Below, piece after piece: positions 9,277-19,300 of a DNA stretch of 63,644 nt. Every line of letters begins with the position of its first letter. Within the stretch, counting starts at the first letter, position 1. This stretch comes from Syntrophorhabdales bacterium (lineage in GTDB: Bacteria; Desulfobacterota; Syntrophorhabdia; Syntrophorhabdales; WCHB1-27): positions 1 to 63,644 of the forward strand of contig DATKNH010000073.1 in NCBI GenBank assembly GCA_035541455.1. Reading direction: 5' to 3'. Below the pieces are notes generated by a model. It worked only from the letters and a program-made list of their open reading frames with translations, ran no database searches and was not told the DNA's origin. A program made the position numbers and the translations under genes.

Positions 9277-9984
9277 ATGGATAGAGTGGCGCTACAGAAG
9301 TGCAGCTATGGTATGTATGTGGTTTGTGCGGCAAAGGATGGAAAGCTTAACGGGCAGATCGTGAATACCGTGTTTCAGATCACCTCGGAACCGCCCACGG
9401 TCTCGGTGAGTATCAACAAACAGAATCTAACCCACGAGTACATACTGGCAGGAAAGGCCTTTTCAGTGTCGATTCTGCCGGAGGAGACACCGATGTCGTT
9501 CATCGGCCGATTTGGTTTCAAGTCGGGTCGTGACCTCGACAAGCTGGCGGGCCTGAATTACAAGCTCGGTGTCACCAAGGCGCCCGTCGTATTGGAGAAT
9601 GCGATAAGCTATCTGGAATGCGAGCTCGTCGGTAGTATGGATGTTGGAACGCATACTATTTTTATCGGCAAGATTGTGGACGCCGCTGTGCTGCAGCAGG
9701 GCTCGCCAATGACCTATGAATACTACCATAGGATGAAGGGTGGAAAAGCGCCTAAAACCGCACCTACATATGTGAAAGAGGAAATCACAGCCGCAAAGCC
9801 GGCGGAAGAAAAAGGGGGGACTATGGACAAGTATGTGTGCACTATCTGCGGTTATGTGTATGATCCTGCAGAGGGTGACCCTGCATCAGGAGTGAAGCCC
9901 GGTACATCATTTGAAAGCCTGCCGGACTCGTGGGTTTGTCCCGTGTGCGGGGCTCCCAAGAGCGCCTTCGAGAAGTCGAATTGA
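9277..9984 (+). CDS. flavin reductase domain-rubredoxin fusion (high-molecular-weight rubredoxin type)
   Basis: A 235-residue two-domain redox protein. Residues 1-150 are an FMN-binding flavin reductase-like split-barrel domain. After a charged linker, residues 183-235 are a complete rubredoxin with CTICGY and CPVCG iron ligands (Cys188, 191, 221, 224). Such fusions pass electrons from NAD(P)H through FMN to rubredoxin, and in known anaerobes feed oxygen- or NO-reducing flavodiiron proteins; that partner is not in the window. An internal ATG (9823) with AAAGGGGGGA just upstream could also make free rubredoxin from the same message. It lies 23 bases after korB in the same direction. Confidence 0.88.
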   Translation: MDRVALQKCSYGMYVVCAAKDGKLNGQIVNTVFQITSEPPTVSVSINKQNLTHEYILAGKAFSVSILPEETPMSFIGRFGFKSGRDLDKLAGLNYKLGVTKAPVVLENAISYLECELVGSMDVGTHTIFIGKIVDAAVLQQGSPMTYEYYHRMKGGKAPKTAPTYVKEEITAAKPAEEKGGTMDKYVCTICGYVYDPAEGDPASGVKPGTSFESLPDSWVCPVCGAPKSAFEKSN

Positions 9985-10006
9985 AACATCGCTGAAAGGA
10001 TCAGCC

Positions 10007-10897
10007 ATGGAAAAGGTTATAACGCAGACCCAGTTCCCTTCTCTTTCTCCCCCCCGTAGAGGAAAGGTCCGTGATGTGTATGACCTCGGAGAGCAGCTGC
10101 TGATTGTGGCCACGGACAGGATCTCAGCCTTTGACGTTGTGCTGCCAACGGCAATTCCGGACAAAGGAAGGGTCTTGACTCAGCTCTCACTCTTCTGGTT
10201 TCACGAGATGCGGGATGTGATCGAAAACCACCTGGTGGAAACAGACGTGGATAAATACCCTGAGGCTTTGCGGAAGTATCGTGATCAGCTGCAGGGCAGG
10301 AGCATGGTGGTGAAGAAAGCAAAGACCGTGCCCGCAGAGTGCGTGGTGAGAGGGTACCTTACCGGCTCAGGCTGGAAGGATTACAAGGAGTCAGGTAGTG
10401 TCTGCGGGATAACGCTTACGCCAAACCTCGTGGAATCCGCGAAACTCCCCGAGCCCATCTTTACACCGAGTACAAAGGCTGAAGTGGGTCACGACACCAA
10501 CATGTCCTTCGACGATCTGGTGCGCTTTGCAGGACAGCCACTTGCTGAACAGCTGCGGGACGTGAGTGTCAGGATCTTCAAGAGAGCGAGTGAGATAGCA
10601 GAGAAAAGAGGCATCCTGATAGCAGACACGAAGTTTGAATTCGGCATTATTGACGGAAAGCTCAAAGTGATCGACGAAATGCTTACCCCGGATTCGTCGC
10701 GCTTCTGGTCGGCCAAAGAGTACAGGCCTGGGAAACCCCAGGAAAGTTACGATAAGCAGATCGTGCGTGATTACCTGAACACCCTGGACTGGAATAAGAC
10801 GTCTCCGGGACCGGAGCTACCGCCGGAGATTGTCGAGAAAGCGAGGGCGCGTTATATTGAAATATTGAAGATACTGACCGGAAAAGGTCTTGAATGA
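10007..10897 (+). CDS. purC: phosphoribosylaminoimidazole-succinocarboxamide synthase
   Basis: SAICAR synthase joins aspartate to CAIR with ATP in purine synthesis. Hallmarks are [34 protein letters not shown] and ADTKFEFG. At 296 residues it is the long form of the enzyme (about 300), not the short 240-residue form of many bacteria. The frame is open further upstream, but [10 protein letters not shown] at the ATG is preceded by GAAAGGA and leaves a clean 22-base gap from the previous stop, so this start is chosen. No other pur gene is near. Confidence 0.95.
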   Translation: MEKVITQTQFPSLSPPRRGKVRDVYDLGEQLLIVATDRISAFDVVLPTAIPDKGRVLTQLSLFWFHEMRDVIENHLVETDVDKYPEALRKYRDQLQGRSMVVKKAKTVPAECVVRGYLTGSGWKDYKESGSVCGITLTPNLVESAKLPEPIFTPSTKAEVGHDTNMSFDDLVRFAGQPLAEQLRDVSVRIFKRASEIAEKRGILIADTKFEFGIIDGKLKVIDEMLTPDSSRFWSAKEYRPGKPQESYDKQIVRDYLNTLDWNKTSPGPELPPEIVEKARARYIEILKILTGKGLE

Positions 10898-10940
10898 TAC
10901 CAGTAGCACACTTGAGGCGAAGTGGTAAGAGGAGGGCGGT

Positions 10941-11264
10941 ATGATTGAGGTAACCAAGAGAGCAGCGGATGCGTTCAAAGAGGTGGTTACAGGACCGGAT
11001 GCAGGGACCAAGAAGGTGAGAGTCACGTTTGACACAGGAGGCTGATGCGGCCCTAAGCTTGGCTTGATTCTGGATGAATCAAGAGAAAACGATGAAAGTT
11101 ATGAAGTCGAGGGAATAAAGTTCCTGATGTCGAAGCCAGCTGCAGTCTCAGTGCAAAAAAACGCGTCGGTTGTCTCTATCGACTATGTGGAAGATGCTCA
11201 AGGCAAGGGTTTCAGGCTGTTCCTTAAGGACAGTAAGCAGTCAGCAGTGAGCAGTCAGCAGTAG
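10941..11264 (+). CDS. HesB/IscA-like selenoprotein with in-frame UGA at codon 35
   Basis: Reading through a single TGA (11043-11045) gives one 107-residue protein. MIEVTKRAADAF begins a HesB-type fold, GG-U35-CGPKLGL is the family's first ligand motif (normally Cys at that spot), followed by LDESRENDE, YEVEGIKF and VEDAQGKGF. A strong GAGGAGGG precedes the ATG; nothing suggests a start just after the TGA. A perfect hairpin lies 20 bases past the UGA, within bacterial SECIS limits. HesB-like selenoproteins are a known prokaryotic family; their exact redox or Fe-S role is unsettled. The last ten residues are encoded by a 7-base repeat tract, so the true family C-terminus is near LFLKDS. The main alternative is a nonsense-mutated gene. 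Confidence 0.8.
11063..11083 (+). promoter_or_regulatory. putative bacterial SECIS hairpin
   Basis: A perfect 8-bp stem CTTGATTC / GAATCAAG closes the 5-base loop TGGAT. The loop begins 28 bases after the T of the UGA codon and has a G in its first two positions, both inside the published bacterial SECIS consensus. It is also coding sequence. Confidence 0.65.
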
Positions 11265-11306
11265 TGAGCGGTGACCTATTCAGTTCCAGCGTCAGTTGTG
11301 AATAGG
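11232..11306. repeat. 7-base tract (word AGTCAGC) overlapping the selenoprotein 3' end, with foldback
   Basis: Four contiguous heptamers AGTAAGC, AGTCAGC, AGTGAGC, AGTCAGC fill 11232-11259 inside the last codons of the selenoprotein gene. The periodic sequence goes on as AGTGAGC and GGTGACC, and CCTATTCA downstream pairs with TGAATAGG. Confidence 0.6.
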
Positions 11307-11339
11307 ATAGAGAGCGATAATGCCGACGATGGATCGGTA

Positions 11340-11470
11340 GAACGGCTTTGGATTCAAGATGGATACCGAAGCGCTCCGAGGTCTGGGCTACGGAGGCGTA
11401 CCTGACGGTACGTGGGAGTAAGAACAGACTGAAGGGCAACGAAGGTAGGCGCTTGAAGGCAAAGCCGTTC
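11340..11470 (-). repeat. palindromic 3' element following the APC permease gene
   Basis: A 131-bp imperfect palindrome that begins at the base next to the permease stop codon. The arms, 11340-11358 and 11452-11470, pair at 17 of 19 positions (GAACGGCTTTG...TTCAAG). The centre is the perfect hairpin CGTACC-TGAC-GGTACG (11397-11412). The block at about 11413-11450 (AAGAACAGACTGAAGGGCAA, then CGAAGGTAGGCG) recurs almost base for base in the element after corA, but the arms there are different. Confidence 0.7.
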
Positions 11471-13447
11471 TTACATATCTACGCGGATCGGGAGAATCAC
11501 GGCCGTAATCCCGTCCCACTGAAGGCGGCGTTGGATAGCAAACGCGGTTTGGTTGTGCAGCAGCCTGCTGAGTAACCGCTCATGGCGAAAGACCAGTTTG
11601 CCTGTAAATGCGGTCGACTTTGGAAATTCCCGTACAATGGACTCACAGAGCTGCGTGGCGGCTTCCACGACGTCAGTCGCGACGTCCATCCGGTAGTCGG
11701 CCGGGAATCCGTGTTTGCGGGTGATCTTAACGTATTTCTCGAGTCCTCGTTTCACAGATTCCTTAAGCGCCTCAACTTCCTGCACACCCTTGAATGATCC
11801 TGAGTCAATCTCCGCGACTTGAACAAAGATGTAGTTCCTGTAGAAGTTGGGAAAGCTTCTCACAATTGAGAGAAGCGTGTGAATGCCGAAGCCGTTGAAG
11901 CCGCTTACCAGGAGCACCGCCGTCATCTGCTTAGGATCAAGCGGTTGGTCGTTATATACCTCAGTGGTAGGTATGTCTTCAACTATCTCCTCAAGCCTCT
12001 TTACGCTGTTTCTGACTTTCACGTAATGGCTACGAATAAGGTAACAGAGGGTTATAAAGACAGAAGTGATGAGAAGGGTGAGCCAACCTCCCTCCTCAAA
12101 TTTTTCGTACGTGGTGACAATGAGGATAGTGAGGCACAGAAACAATCCGATGAGGTGAACGATGATGTGCTGTTTCCATTTCGACTCCCTGCTTCTGTTT
12201 GTAATGTAGAAACGTACCATACCGAATTGCGAAAGCGAGAACGTGAGAAAGACATTGATAGAGTACATGACCACAAGCGACGATACAGAACCGTGCGTGT
12301 AGATGAGCAGAACAAGGGCCGCTATGCCCATGAGGAGTACGCCGTTCTGCATGGTGAGTCGTTCAGACAGGGCTGCAAAGCGTCGGGGAAACCATGAGTC
12401 GACCGCCATATTGGCCATAACTCTTGGCCCGTCGATGAACCCGGCTTGAGCACCCACGACGAGGAGAGCGCCCTCAGACAGGATGGTGATAAGCGCAAGG
12501 AAGTAGCCACCCGGCCAGGCTCCAAACATGGTGTCAGCGAGTATGGCGTTCATGGTCCGTCCTTCGGCAGGCTTAACGTTCCACAAAAGATAGCAGAACA
12601 GGAGTCCGCCTGCAGTGCAGGCGAGCGAAGTCGCCATGTAAACCATCGTTTTCTTGCCTGTGTGGACCCTGGGCTCGCGCATGATCTGCATGCCGTTAGA
12701 TACTGCCTCGATACCGGTGTAGGTACCGCCACCCAGCGAAAACGCGCGAAGGAAAATTGCGAGAACGCCCATTACGCCGATTATGCCCAGATCCTTTGAA
12801 ATGTCGTTGTGAAACTCCCGGCTTACAGCGCCTATCTGCCCGGTGTGGCTGAACACGCCGTAGAAGATTAGAATGGCGTGAGTCACTATAAAGGTTATAA
12901 AAATAGGAGCGAGAAAGGTAACGGATTCCTTTACTCCTCTCAGATTTATCATGACCAGCAGGGCTATGAGGAAGATTACGAACGGCACTTTCAGGTGGTA
13001 ATAATGGATGGGGAGGAAGCTGAATAATGCGTCACCGCATGAAGCCAGCGAAACAGTGATTGTCAACATATAGTCTACGAGCAGTGCGCAACCGGAGATG
13101 ACGCCCGCCCTTTCGCTGATGGTGTGTGTTGCGACGATGTACCCGCCGCCTCCGTGCGGGAAGTGTTCGATGATCCTCGCATAGGCGTACGATATGATGA
13201 ATACCGTGAACGCAGTGGCCAAAGCCAAAATGATCGCAAGATAGGCGTGCTGCCCGAGAGCCCTGAAAGCCTCTTCGGGACCGTAAGAGGACGAGGACAG
13301 GCCGTCTGCGCCGAGGCCTATCCACGCGAGAATCGGGATCAGGGATATTTTATGCCAGATGTGTCTGTCTTCAACGTCCTTAGGCGCCCCGATTATCTTG
13401 TGCACGAATCGGTGAAGAGGGCTCAGTTGCTGATCATCTGGTGCCAT
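11471..13447 (-). CDS. APC-superfamily amino acid/cation permease with cytosolic C-terminal domain
   Basis: A 658-residue membrane transporter. About twelve hydrophobic helices span residues 30-480, starting with LIPILAWIGLGADGLSSSSYG, a motif seen in KimA-like and other APC-family permeases. Roughly 170 residues after the last helix form a soluble domain reminiscent of universal-stress-like regulatory tails. The substrate (amino acid, or potassium as in KimA) cannot be decided. It starts 7 bases after the pdxA stop at the end of the mfd-ppiC-surA-pdxA run, and its stop abuts a palindromic 3' element. Co-transcription with pdxA is likely from spacing; a functional link is not evident. Confidence 0.82.
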   Translation of the reverse strand: MAPDDQQLSPLHRFVHKIIGAPKDVEDRHIWHKISLIPILAWIGLGADGLSSSSYGPEEAFRALGQHAYLAIILALATAFTVFIISYAYARIIEHFPHGGGGYIVATHTISERAGVISGCALLVDYMLTITVSLASCGDALFSFLPIHYYHLKVPFVIFLIALLVMINLRGVKESVTFLAPIFITFIVTHAILIFYGVFSHTGQIGAVSREFHNDISKDLGIIGVMGVLAIFLRAFSLGGGTYTGIEAVSNGMQIMREPRVHTGKKTMVYMATSLACTAGGLLFCYLLWNVKPAEGRTMNAILADTMFGAWPGGYFLALITILSEGALLVVGAQAGFIDGPRVMANMAVDSWFPRRFAALSERLTMQNGVLLMGIAALVLLIYTHGSVSSLVVMYSINVFLTFSLSQFGMVRFYITNRSRESKWKQHIIVHLIGLFLCLTILIVTTYEKFEEGGWLTLLITSVFITLCYLIRSHYVKVRNSVKRLEEIVEDIPTTEVYNDQPLDPKQMTAVLLVSGFNGFGIHTLLSIVRSFPNFYRNYIFVQVAEIDSGSFKGVQEVEALKESVKRGLEKYVKITRKHGFPADYRMDVATDVVEAATQLCESIVREFPKSTAFTGKLVFRHERLLSRLLHNQTAFAIQRRLQWDGITAVILPIRVDM

Positions 13448-13454
13448 CAGGTCC

Positions 13455-14417
13455 TCATTTTCTCGCGGTCAGCATGGACTCAGCGGTTCTGTACGCTTCG
13501 ACGAAACTGGTGGGGTCGGCCCTGCCGGTTCCTGCTATGTCAAAGCCTGTTCCGTGTCCGACCGATGTTCTTATGAAGGGCAGGCCGAGAGTGATATTGA
13601 CTGTCCTCTCGAAATTCATCGTCTTTACGGGGATAAGCCCCTGGTCGTGATACATGGCAATGTAGGCATCGCAGTCGACCTTGTGAAAGAGAGTGTCGGC
13701 AGGCAGGGGTCCTTCAACGTTCATTGAGAACGACCTTGCTCGCGCCACGGCCTCCGCAATCATCTCCTCCTCGTTGCCTATAACCCCCTGCTCGCCCGCA
13801 TGTGGATTCAGGCCGCACACTTTTATCCGGGGAAGTTCGATCCGGAAATAGTCTCTGAGCGACCACGCAGTGAGAGCTATGCACCTGAATACCCTTTCTG
13901 CCGTCATTGCCGCAGGCACGGATCGCAGAGGGACGTGTATCGTCACAAGCGAAACGCGAAAGGTCCCGGCGGCCATCATCATAACATAATCCGTCACACC
14001 GCCGTAATGGGCGAGGAGTTCCGTGTGACCTACAAAGGGTATTCCGGCAAGGCTGATGGCTGCCTTGCTGATGGGACAGGTAACTACTGCGGAGACCTCG
14101 TTAAGAAAAAGAAGCTTCAGAGCCTCTGTGATGTAACGGTAAGCCGCGTGTCCGTACAAAGGTGAAACAGAGCCAAACCGCACGTCTTCCGCTATCACTC
14201 CTACATCGACTAATTCGGCCTCGCCTACCCGAGCCTCACCCAGACGCTTGAAATGAAGATGGCGATCGTTGAAAAATGCGGATTTGAGTTGTTGGATGAC
14301 CCGAACGTCGCCGACGATAACCGGTATACTTTTTCGGCACACGTCAGGCAGGGCTTTCAGAATCACTTCCGGGCCGATGCCCGCAGGGTCACCGAACGTG
14401 ACAGCTACTCTTTTCAG
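13455..14417 (-). CDS. pdxA: 4-hydroxythreonine-4-phosphate dehydrogenase, probable CTG start
   Basis: PdxA oxidises 4-phosphohydroxy-L-threonine in pyridoxal phosphate synthesis, with a bound metal. Visible signatures are TFGDPAGIGPEV near the N-terminus, CPISKAAI, GHTELLA, HAGEQGVIG, YHDQGLIPVK and SVGHGTGFDIAGTG. The first usable ATG/GTG/TTG (GTG 14366) would drop the conserved GDPAGIGPE motif. An in-frame stop lies four codons upstream of a CTG at 14417-14415, which overlaps the surA TGA and has GAGGT seven bases before it. The gene therefore seems to start at CTG by coupling to surA, giving 320 residues (family about 330). The surA-pdxA order is also found in enterobacteria. Confidence 0.87.
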   Translation of the reverse strand: MKRVAVTFGDPAGIGPEVILKALPDVCRKSIPVIVGDVRVIQQLKSAFFNDRHLHFKRLGEARVGEAELVDVGVIAEDVRFGSVSPLYGHAAYRYITEALKLLFLNEVSAVVTCPISKAAISLAGIPFVGHTELLAHYGGVTDYVMMMAAGTFRVSLVTIHVPLRSVPAAMTAERVFRCIALTAWSLRDYFRIELPRIKVCGLNPHAGEQGVIGNEEEMIAEAVARARSFSMNVEGPLPADTLFHKVDCDAYIAMYHDQGLIPVKTMNFERTVNITLGLPFIRTSVGHGTGFDIAGTGRADPTSFVEAYRTAESMLTARK

Positions 14418-15352
14418 ATCTTGACCTCAATGTAAGAGGAGGCTCTGATCTTTCCGATATACTCCCTGTATCGTTTCTGGGTCTCCTGCGCTATGATTCT
14501 TGCCTTGATGGCATCTTTAACGACGTCAAACGGGACAGCCTCACCCTGCCTTACCTCCAACAGCTTTATGATGTGATAGCCGTAAGGCGTCACAATGGGG
14601 TGAGAAGATGTTCCCGGCATGAGGAGCGTAATAGCCTGGAGTAGCTGTGGTATCAGTTCCTCTTTTTTAACGAACCCGATGTCTCCGCCGCGTACACCTG
14701 ACGGGTCGTCCGAATATTTCCTGGCGACAGCTTCAAATGGTTGTTCTTGCTGCAGCTCATTGAATGCTGCCTGAGCTCTCGTGGATGCGTCCTCTCTTCG
14801 TGAAGAGATGAATATCTGCTGCAGATGGAACTCCTCTGACCTGAACTGATCCGGGTTCTTGTCATAATACTCTTTCACGCTTGCATCGCTCACCACCACG
14901 GTTGTGCCTACTGCCCTTCCCAGGACGCGACTCCTCAGAAGATTATTGCGGATTCCCTCCACGAAACTCTTGTAATCGATGTTCTCTTTTTCCAGGCGCT
15001 CCCTGAACTCTTTTTCCGTGATAAGGTTTTGCTTTCTTATGCTGTCAACGACCGACTCCACCTCTTTGTCGGATACATCCAGTTTCATCTTCTTTGCCTG
15101 CTGCTGCACAAGCTTATTCTCGATGAAACCGTCCAGTTTGTCTTTCATGTCCATGTCCCTGAAATACTCGTCGGCGGAGGTGAATACACCTTGCTTTTCG
15201 ACCTGGACAAACTTCTGGACCTCGCCCATGGTGACGATGTCATCGTTGACAATGGCAACAATCTTGTCGATGACCTCGCCGCGCACAGTAAAGGCGCAGA
15301 GAAGCGTAAACGCGCTGAGGATGAGTGAAAGAATGTTTCTTGTTCGTATCAT
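14414..15352 (-). CDS. surA: SurA-like periplasmic peptidyl-prolyl isomerase/chaperone
   Basis: A 312-residue exported chaperone for outer-membrane protein folding. A signal peptide (about 1-25, ending near VRG) is followed by a SurA N-terminal helical domain starting EVIDKIVAIVNDDIVTMGEV, then one parvulin (PpiC) domain around residues 170-265 with HLQQIFIS, GGDIGFVKKEEL and PYGYHIIKLLEV. It has one parvulin domain, whereas E. coli SurA has two. The start overlaps the stop of the upstream parvulin lipoprotein by four bases, and its stop overlaps the pdxA start. Confidence 0.88.
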   Translation of the reverse strand: MIRTRNILSLILSAFTLLCAFTVRGEVIDKIVAIVNDDIVTMGEVQKFVQVEKQGVFTSADEYFRDMDMKDKLDGFIENKLVQQQAKKMKLDVSDKEVESVVDSIRKQNLITEKEFRERLEKENIDYKSFVEGIRNNLLRSRVLGRAVGTTVVVSDASVKEYYDKNPDQFRSEEFHLQQIFISSRREDASTRAQAAFNELQQEQPFEAVARKYSDDPSGVRGGDIGFVKKEELIPQLLQAITLLMPGTSSHPIVTPYGYHIIKLLEVRQGEAVPFDVVKDAIKARIIAQETQKRYREYIGKIRASSYIEVKI

Positions 15353-16341
15353 TTCTTTGTTCCCGGCTCTTCCTTTGCGGGCGGTTCGGGCTTTGATGGA
15401 ACTTCTGGCTTGGGCGCAGGCTCGCTCTTGGAAGCAGCGTCCTCAGGTTTTGCAGCCGGAGCAGCGCCTGGGGCCTCTCCTACCTTGCCGGCCGGGGCAG
15501 CCTTGTCTGCATCACTCTTGAGAAGGTCCGCATTGATCGTTATTTTTGCTTTTGATTTGAGGTCGGATACGTATTTTTCGAGCACATCATTCTGTTTTTC
15601 CTGAACGATCCTCTGTTTGATAAAATCTTTCACCTCATCGAATGGCGTATATGCGGCCGGCTTTATTCCCTGCAGTTGGATGATGTGGTAGCCAAGCTGG
15701 GTCTTGACAGGGGAGCTGATCTGGCCTACCTTCGTGAGTTTTGCGGCTGCCGCCTCATACTCGGGCAGCAATGTGCCTTTAGCGTGGAAACCAATTGCCC
15801 CGCCGGTGGCCTTGGCGGACGGATCTATGGAGTATGTCTTGGCGAGATTCGCAAAGTCCTCTCCCTTCTGCAGTTTGGCCTGGATCTCTTTGGCCTCTTT
15901 TTCTGTTTTAACCAGAATCTGCCGCGTATCGACCTCCTGGCCCGTCTTAAATTTATCTTTGTTTTTTTCGTAGTAGTCCTTCAGTTCCTGTTCCGAGGGA
16001 TTGATGTTGGTGGCTATTTTTTTCTTGAGCAAAGACTCGATGAGCAGCTGTTCCTTTATGTCGGAGAGCCTGTCCTGAAAGTCTTTATCCTTCTCGATAC
16101 TTTCTTTTTTTGCCTCTTCCATCAGGAGTCTTTTTACGATATACCGGTCCAGAAAGCTCTGCTTGCCGCTCTGCGTTAGCACGAGCATCTTCATGTTCGC
16201 GGGAATTCTGTCGAGCTCTTTATTGAACTCCTCGAGTGTTATCTTTTCGCCATCAATCGTGGCAAGGACTTTGCCGTCCTCCTTTTTTGAGCACCCGAGC
16301 AGCAACAGCGCAAAACAGAAAAAAAGCACGAATTTTCGCAT
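15349..16341 (-). CDS. PpiC-type peptidyl-prolyl isomerase lipoprotein
   Basis: A 330-residue lipoprotein with lipobox LLLGC (Cys17 lipidated), so it is membrane-anchored on the periplasmic side. A SurA_N-like helical region (30-130) leads into a parvulin domain around 135-235 (VDTRQILVKTEKEA, GGAIGFHAKGTLLPE, QLGYHIIQL). The last 50 residues are a low-complexity Pro/Ala/Lys/Glu tail, likely disordered. It works with the adjacent SurA in envelope protein folding; PrsA-like foldase activity is the closest functional match. Confidence 0.88.
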   Translation of the reverse strand: MRKFVLFFCFALLLLGCSKKEDGKVLATIDGEKITLEEFNKELDRIPANMKMLVLTQSGKQSFLDRYIVKRLLMEEAKKESIEKDKDFQDRLSDIKEQLLIESLLKKKIATNINPSEQELKDYYEKNKDKFKTGQEVDTRQILVKTEKEAKEIQAKLQKGEDFANLAKTYSIDPSAKATGGAIGFHAKGTLLPEYEAAAAKLTKVGQISSPVKTQLGYHIIQLQGIKPAAYTPFDEVKDFIKQRIVQEKQNDVLEKYVSDLKSKAKITINADLLKSDADKAAPAGKVGEAPGAAPAAKPEDAASKSEPAPKPEVPSKPEPPAKEEPGTKK

Positions 16342-16394
16342 GGAATCACCTCATTTGATTAAATGCCATATACCTGTGGAGTCCCAGTTTTATA

Positions 16395-19300
16395 TCATAA
16401 GGTGGTGATATTCATCAATATATTTCTGGCTGAGGCCATGACGGCCCTCGGGCCGCCATCCGCTTGAAATACTATTTTCCCGTCCGGAAGGATCTTTACC
16501 ATGCCTTTGTCTTCTTTGACCAGCTTAAGCAGTTTTTCCATGCGCAGCGGTGTAGATTCGGTTACCTGCACGGCCATCCTTTTGCCAGAGTAATCGAGTC
16601 TTTTCACACGAATCCGCGCAAGAAAAATACGCAACTGTATGATCTCCAGGAGATTCTCGAGAGGTTCGGGAATGATACCGTAGCGGTCTTTCAGCTCCTC
16701 CTCCATTTCAGCGAGCTCAATCTCATCCTTGATCCGCGAAAGCCTCTTATAGGTAAGGAGCTTGCCGGTCTCATCGGGTATATACTCTTCCGGAATGAAT
16801 GCGTTGATGGGAATATTGATCTCCGGCGTGAATTCCTCTACCTCGTGCACGTCCTCTTTCAGCTCCTTTACGGCGTCTTCGATCATCTTCACATAAAGCT
16901 CGAAGCCGATGAGATTGATATGTCCCGATTGCTCTCTTCCGAGAAGATTCCCTGTTCCCCGTATCTCCAGATCGTAGTTGGCAACCTTAAGCCCGGACCC
17001 AAGTTCGGTCATCTCTTCGATGATCTTGAGTCGAAGCAGGGAATCGCGCGTTAGTACCTCTTCTTTGGGGACGAGCAGATACGCATAGGCTTGTCGTTTG
17101 CCCCGGCCGACCCGGCCGCGTAGCTGGTAGAGGTCGGCTAACCCGAATCGGTGGGCATTGTTTATGAATATTGTATTCACGTTGGTGATGTCGAGGCCTG
17201 ATTCGATAATGTTTGTGGAGAGAAGGATATCGTACTTTCGGTTTATGAAACCCAGCATGATTCTTTCGAGCTCGCTTCCCCGCATCTGCCCGTGCGCAAC
17301 TGCTATCTTTGCATCGGGAAGAAGTTTCTCAAGGTGCCCGCAGACAACGCCGATATTGTGCACGACGTTGTGGACGAAAAATACCTGCCCACCGCGTGCC
17401 AGCTCGTTTGTGACAGCCTTTTTAATCAGCTCGTCATTAAACTTCACGACCGACGTCTTGACTGCCAGTCGGTCAAGAGGAGGCGTATCTATGATGCTGA
17501 GGTCTTTAATGCCGGTAATGGCCATATGGAGCGTCCTCGGGATGGGCGTGGCGCTTAACGTGAGTACGTCCACATCCTTTTTGATGAATTTCAGCTTCTC
17601 CTTTGCCTTCACGCCGAAGCGGTGCTCCTCGTCGATGATCAGGAGCCCGAGGTCTTTGAAAGTTATATCTTTCTGCAGCAGCCTGTGGGTGCCCACAATT
17701 ACGTCTACGGCTCCTTTGTTGAGTCTCTCGACGATGCGTGCCTGTTCCTCCTTTGACCTGAACCTGCTCAGCATTTCTATCATCATCGGGTAATCTTTGA
17801 ACCGCTCCACAAACGTGCTGTAATGCTGCTGTGCCAGGACAGTTGTGGGTACAAGCACCGCGGCCTGGTTTCCGTCCATCACGACCTTGAAAGCCGCCCT
17901 GAGCGCCACTTCAGTCTTGCCGAAGCCGACATCACCGCAGACGACGCGATCCATCGGCCTTTCCCGCTGGAGGTCCCGCTGCACTTCCTCAATGGCTCGC
18001 AGCTGCCCTTCCGTTTCTTCGAACTCGAATCGTTCCTCCATCTCCCGGAAGACTTCATCCTCCGGCGGATACGCATGTCCCTTCGCCAATTCCCTTTCTG
18101 CGTAGAACTGGATGAGTTCCTTTGCTATGTCTTCAACGTACGTCCTGACCTTGCTCTTCGCGGACTTCCACCGCATTGAGCCCAGCTTGTCGATCTTGGG
18201 CTGAGCTTTCTCACCCCCGATGTATTTCTGTACAAGCTCAAGTGAATCGATCGGCACGTAGAGCCGGTCGTCATCCTGATACTCGATGAGAAGGAAATCT
18301 TTCTCGTAGTCGCCGACCTTAAGTTTTCGAATGCCCCTGTATACGCCGATGCCATGTTCGATGTGGACTACATACTCCCCTACAGCCAGGTCCTTAAATG
18401 AATTGAGGAACTCGTCGACCCCTTCCCATTTTTTCTTTATAACTCTTTTCTTTGGTCCGACGATCTCTTCTTCCGTCAGCAGGATGATGCTATTTGTCCG
18501 GAATCCACGTCTCAGCGGGCCGATAACGATGCCCCACTCTTTCTCTTTCGTGGCCGGGCTCATGGAGGAGAGTACCGGCAGCGCTATATCGTAGTTTTTG
18601 AAAATCTCCTGCAATCGTTCCGCTTGGTGGTTGTGCACTGCGAATATGTAGAGGTGGGAGAAGCCTGCCCAATCGCTCCTCAGCTTCTCAGCCAGGGTCT
18701 TGAATATCTCCGTCTTTCTTGCTTCAAATGCAATTCTTAGATCGTCGTTCGAGACGGCCTCCAGTACGGGGCCATCTTCATTCCCTCTGATGCCTGAGGT
18801 ATCAATATTGAGAAAGAATGAAAATCTTGTTTCCAGATCCTCAAGAGAGGTGATAGGCGATGTATCGGCGTTGCTGTTCAGCAGCGAGGCTAATTCCCTG
18901 TGTGCGACGACGCTTCCTTCCTGGAGGTAATCGAGGAGTGTCGCATCTCCTTCTGATGAGCGGGTGGGTATAAGCAGGCATCGCTCGATCTCTTTGAGCG
19001 ACCTCTGGCTTGCAGGATCAAAGTGCCTGATAGAGTAGACCTGATCGCCCAGAAACTCTATCCTCAGGGGTTTGTCGGAAGAGGGTGAAAAAATGTCGAC
19101 TATTGCTCCCCGTTTTGCAAAATCGCCCTGTTCACGGACCAGCGATGCAGGCTCGTATCCTGCAGACTCAAGGAATGTTATCAACTCTTCCTGCAGGATC
19201 GTGTCGCCGAAGACCACTTCGCGACTACCCCGTGTGAGGTATTCAGCCTGAAAGAGCCTATGAAAGAGGGCTTCTGACGGAAAAAGACCAATGAAGGAAT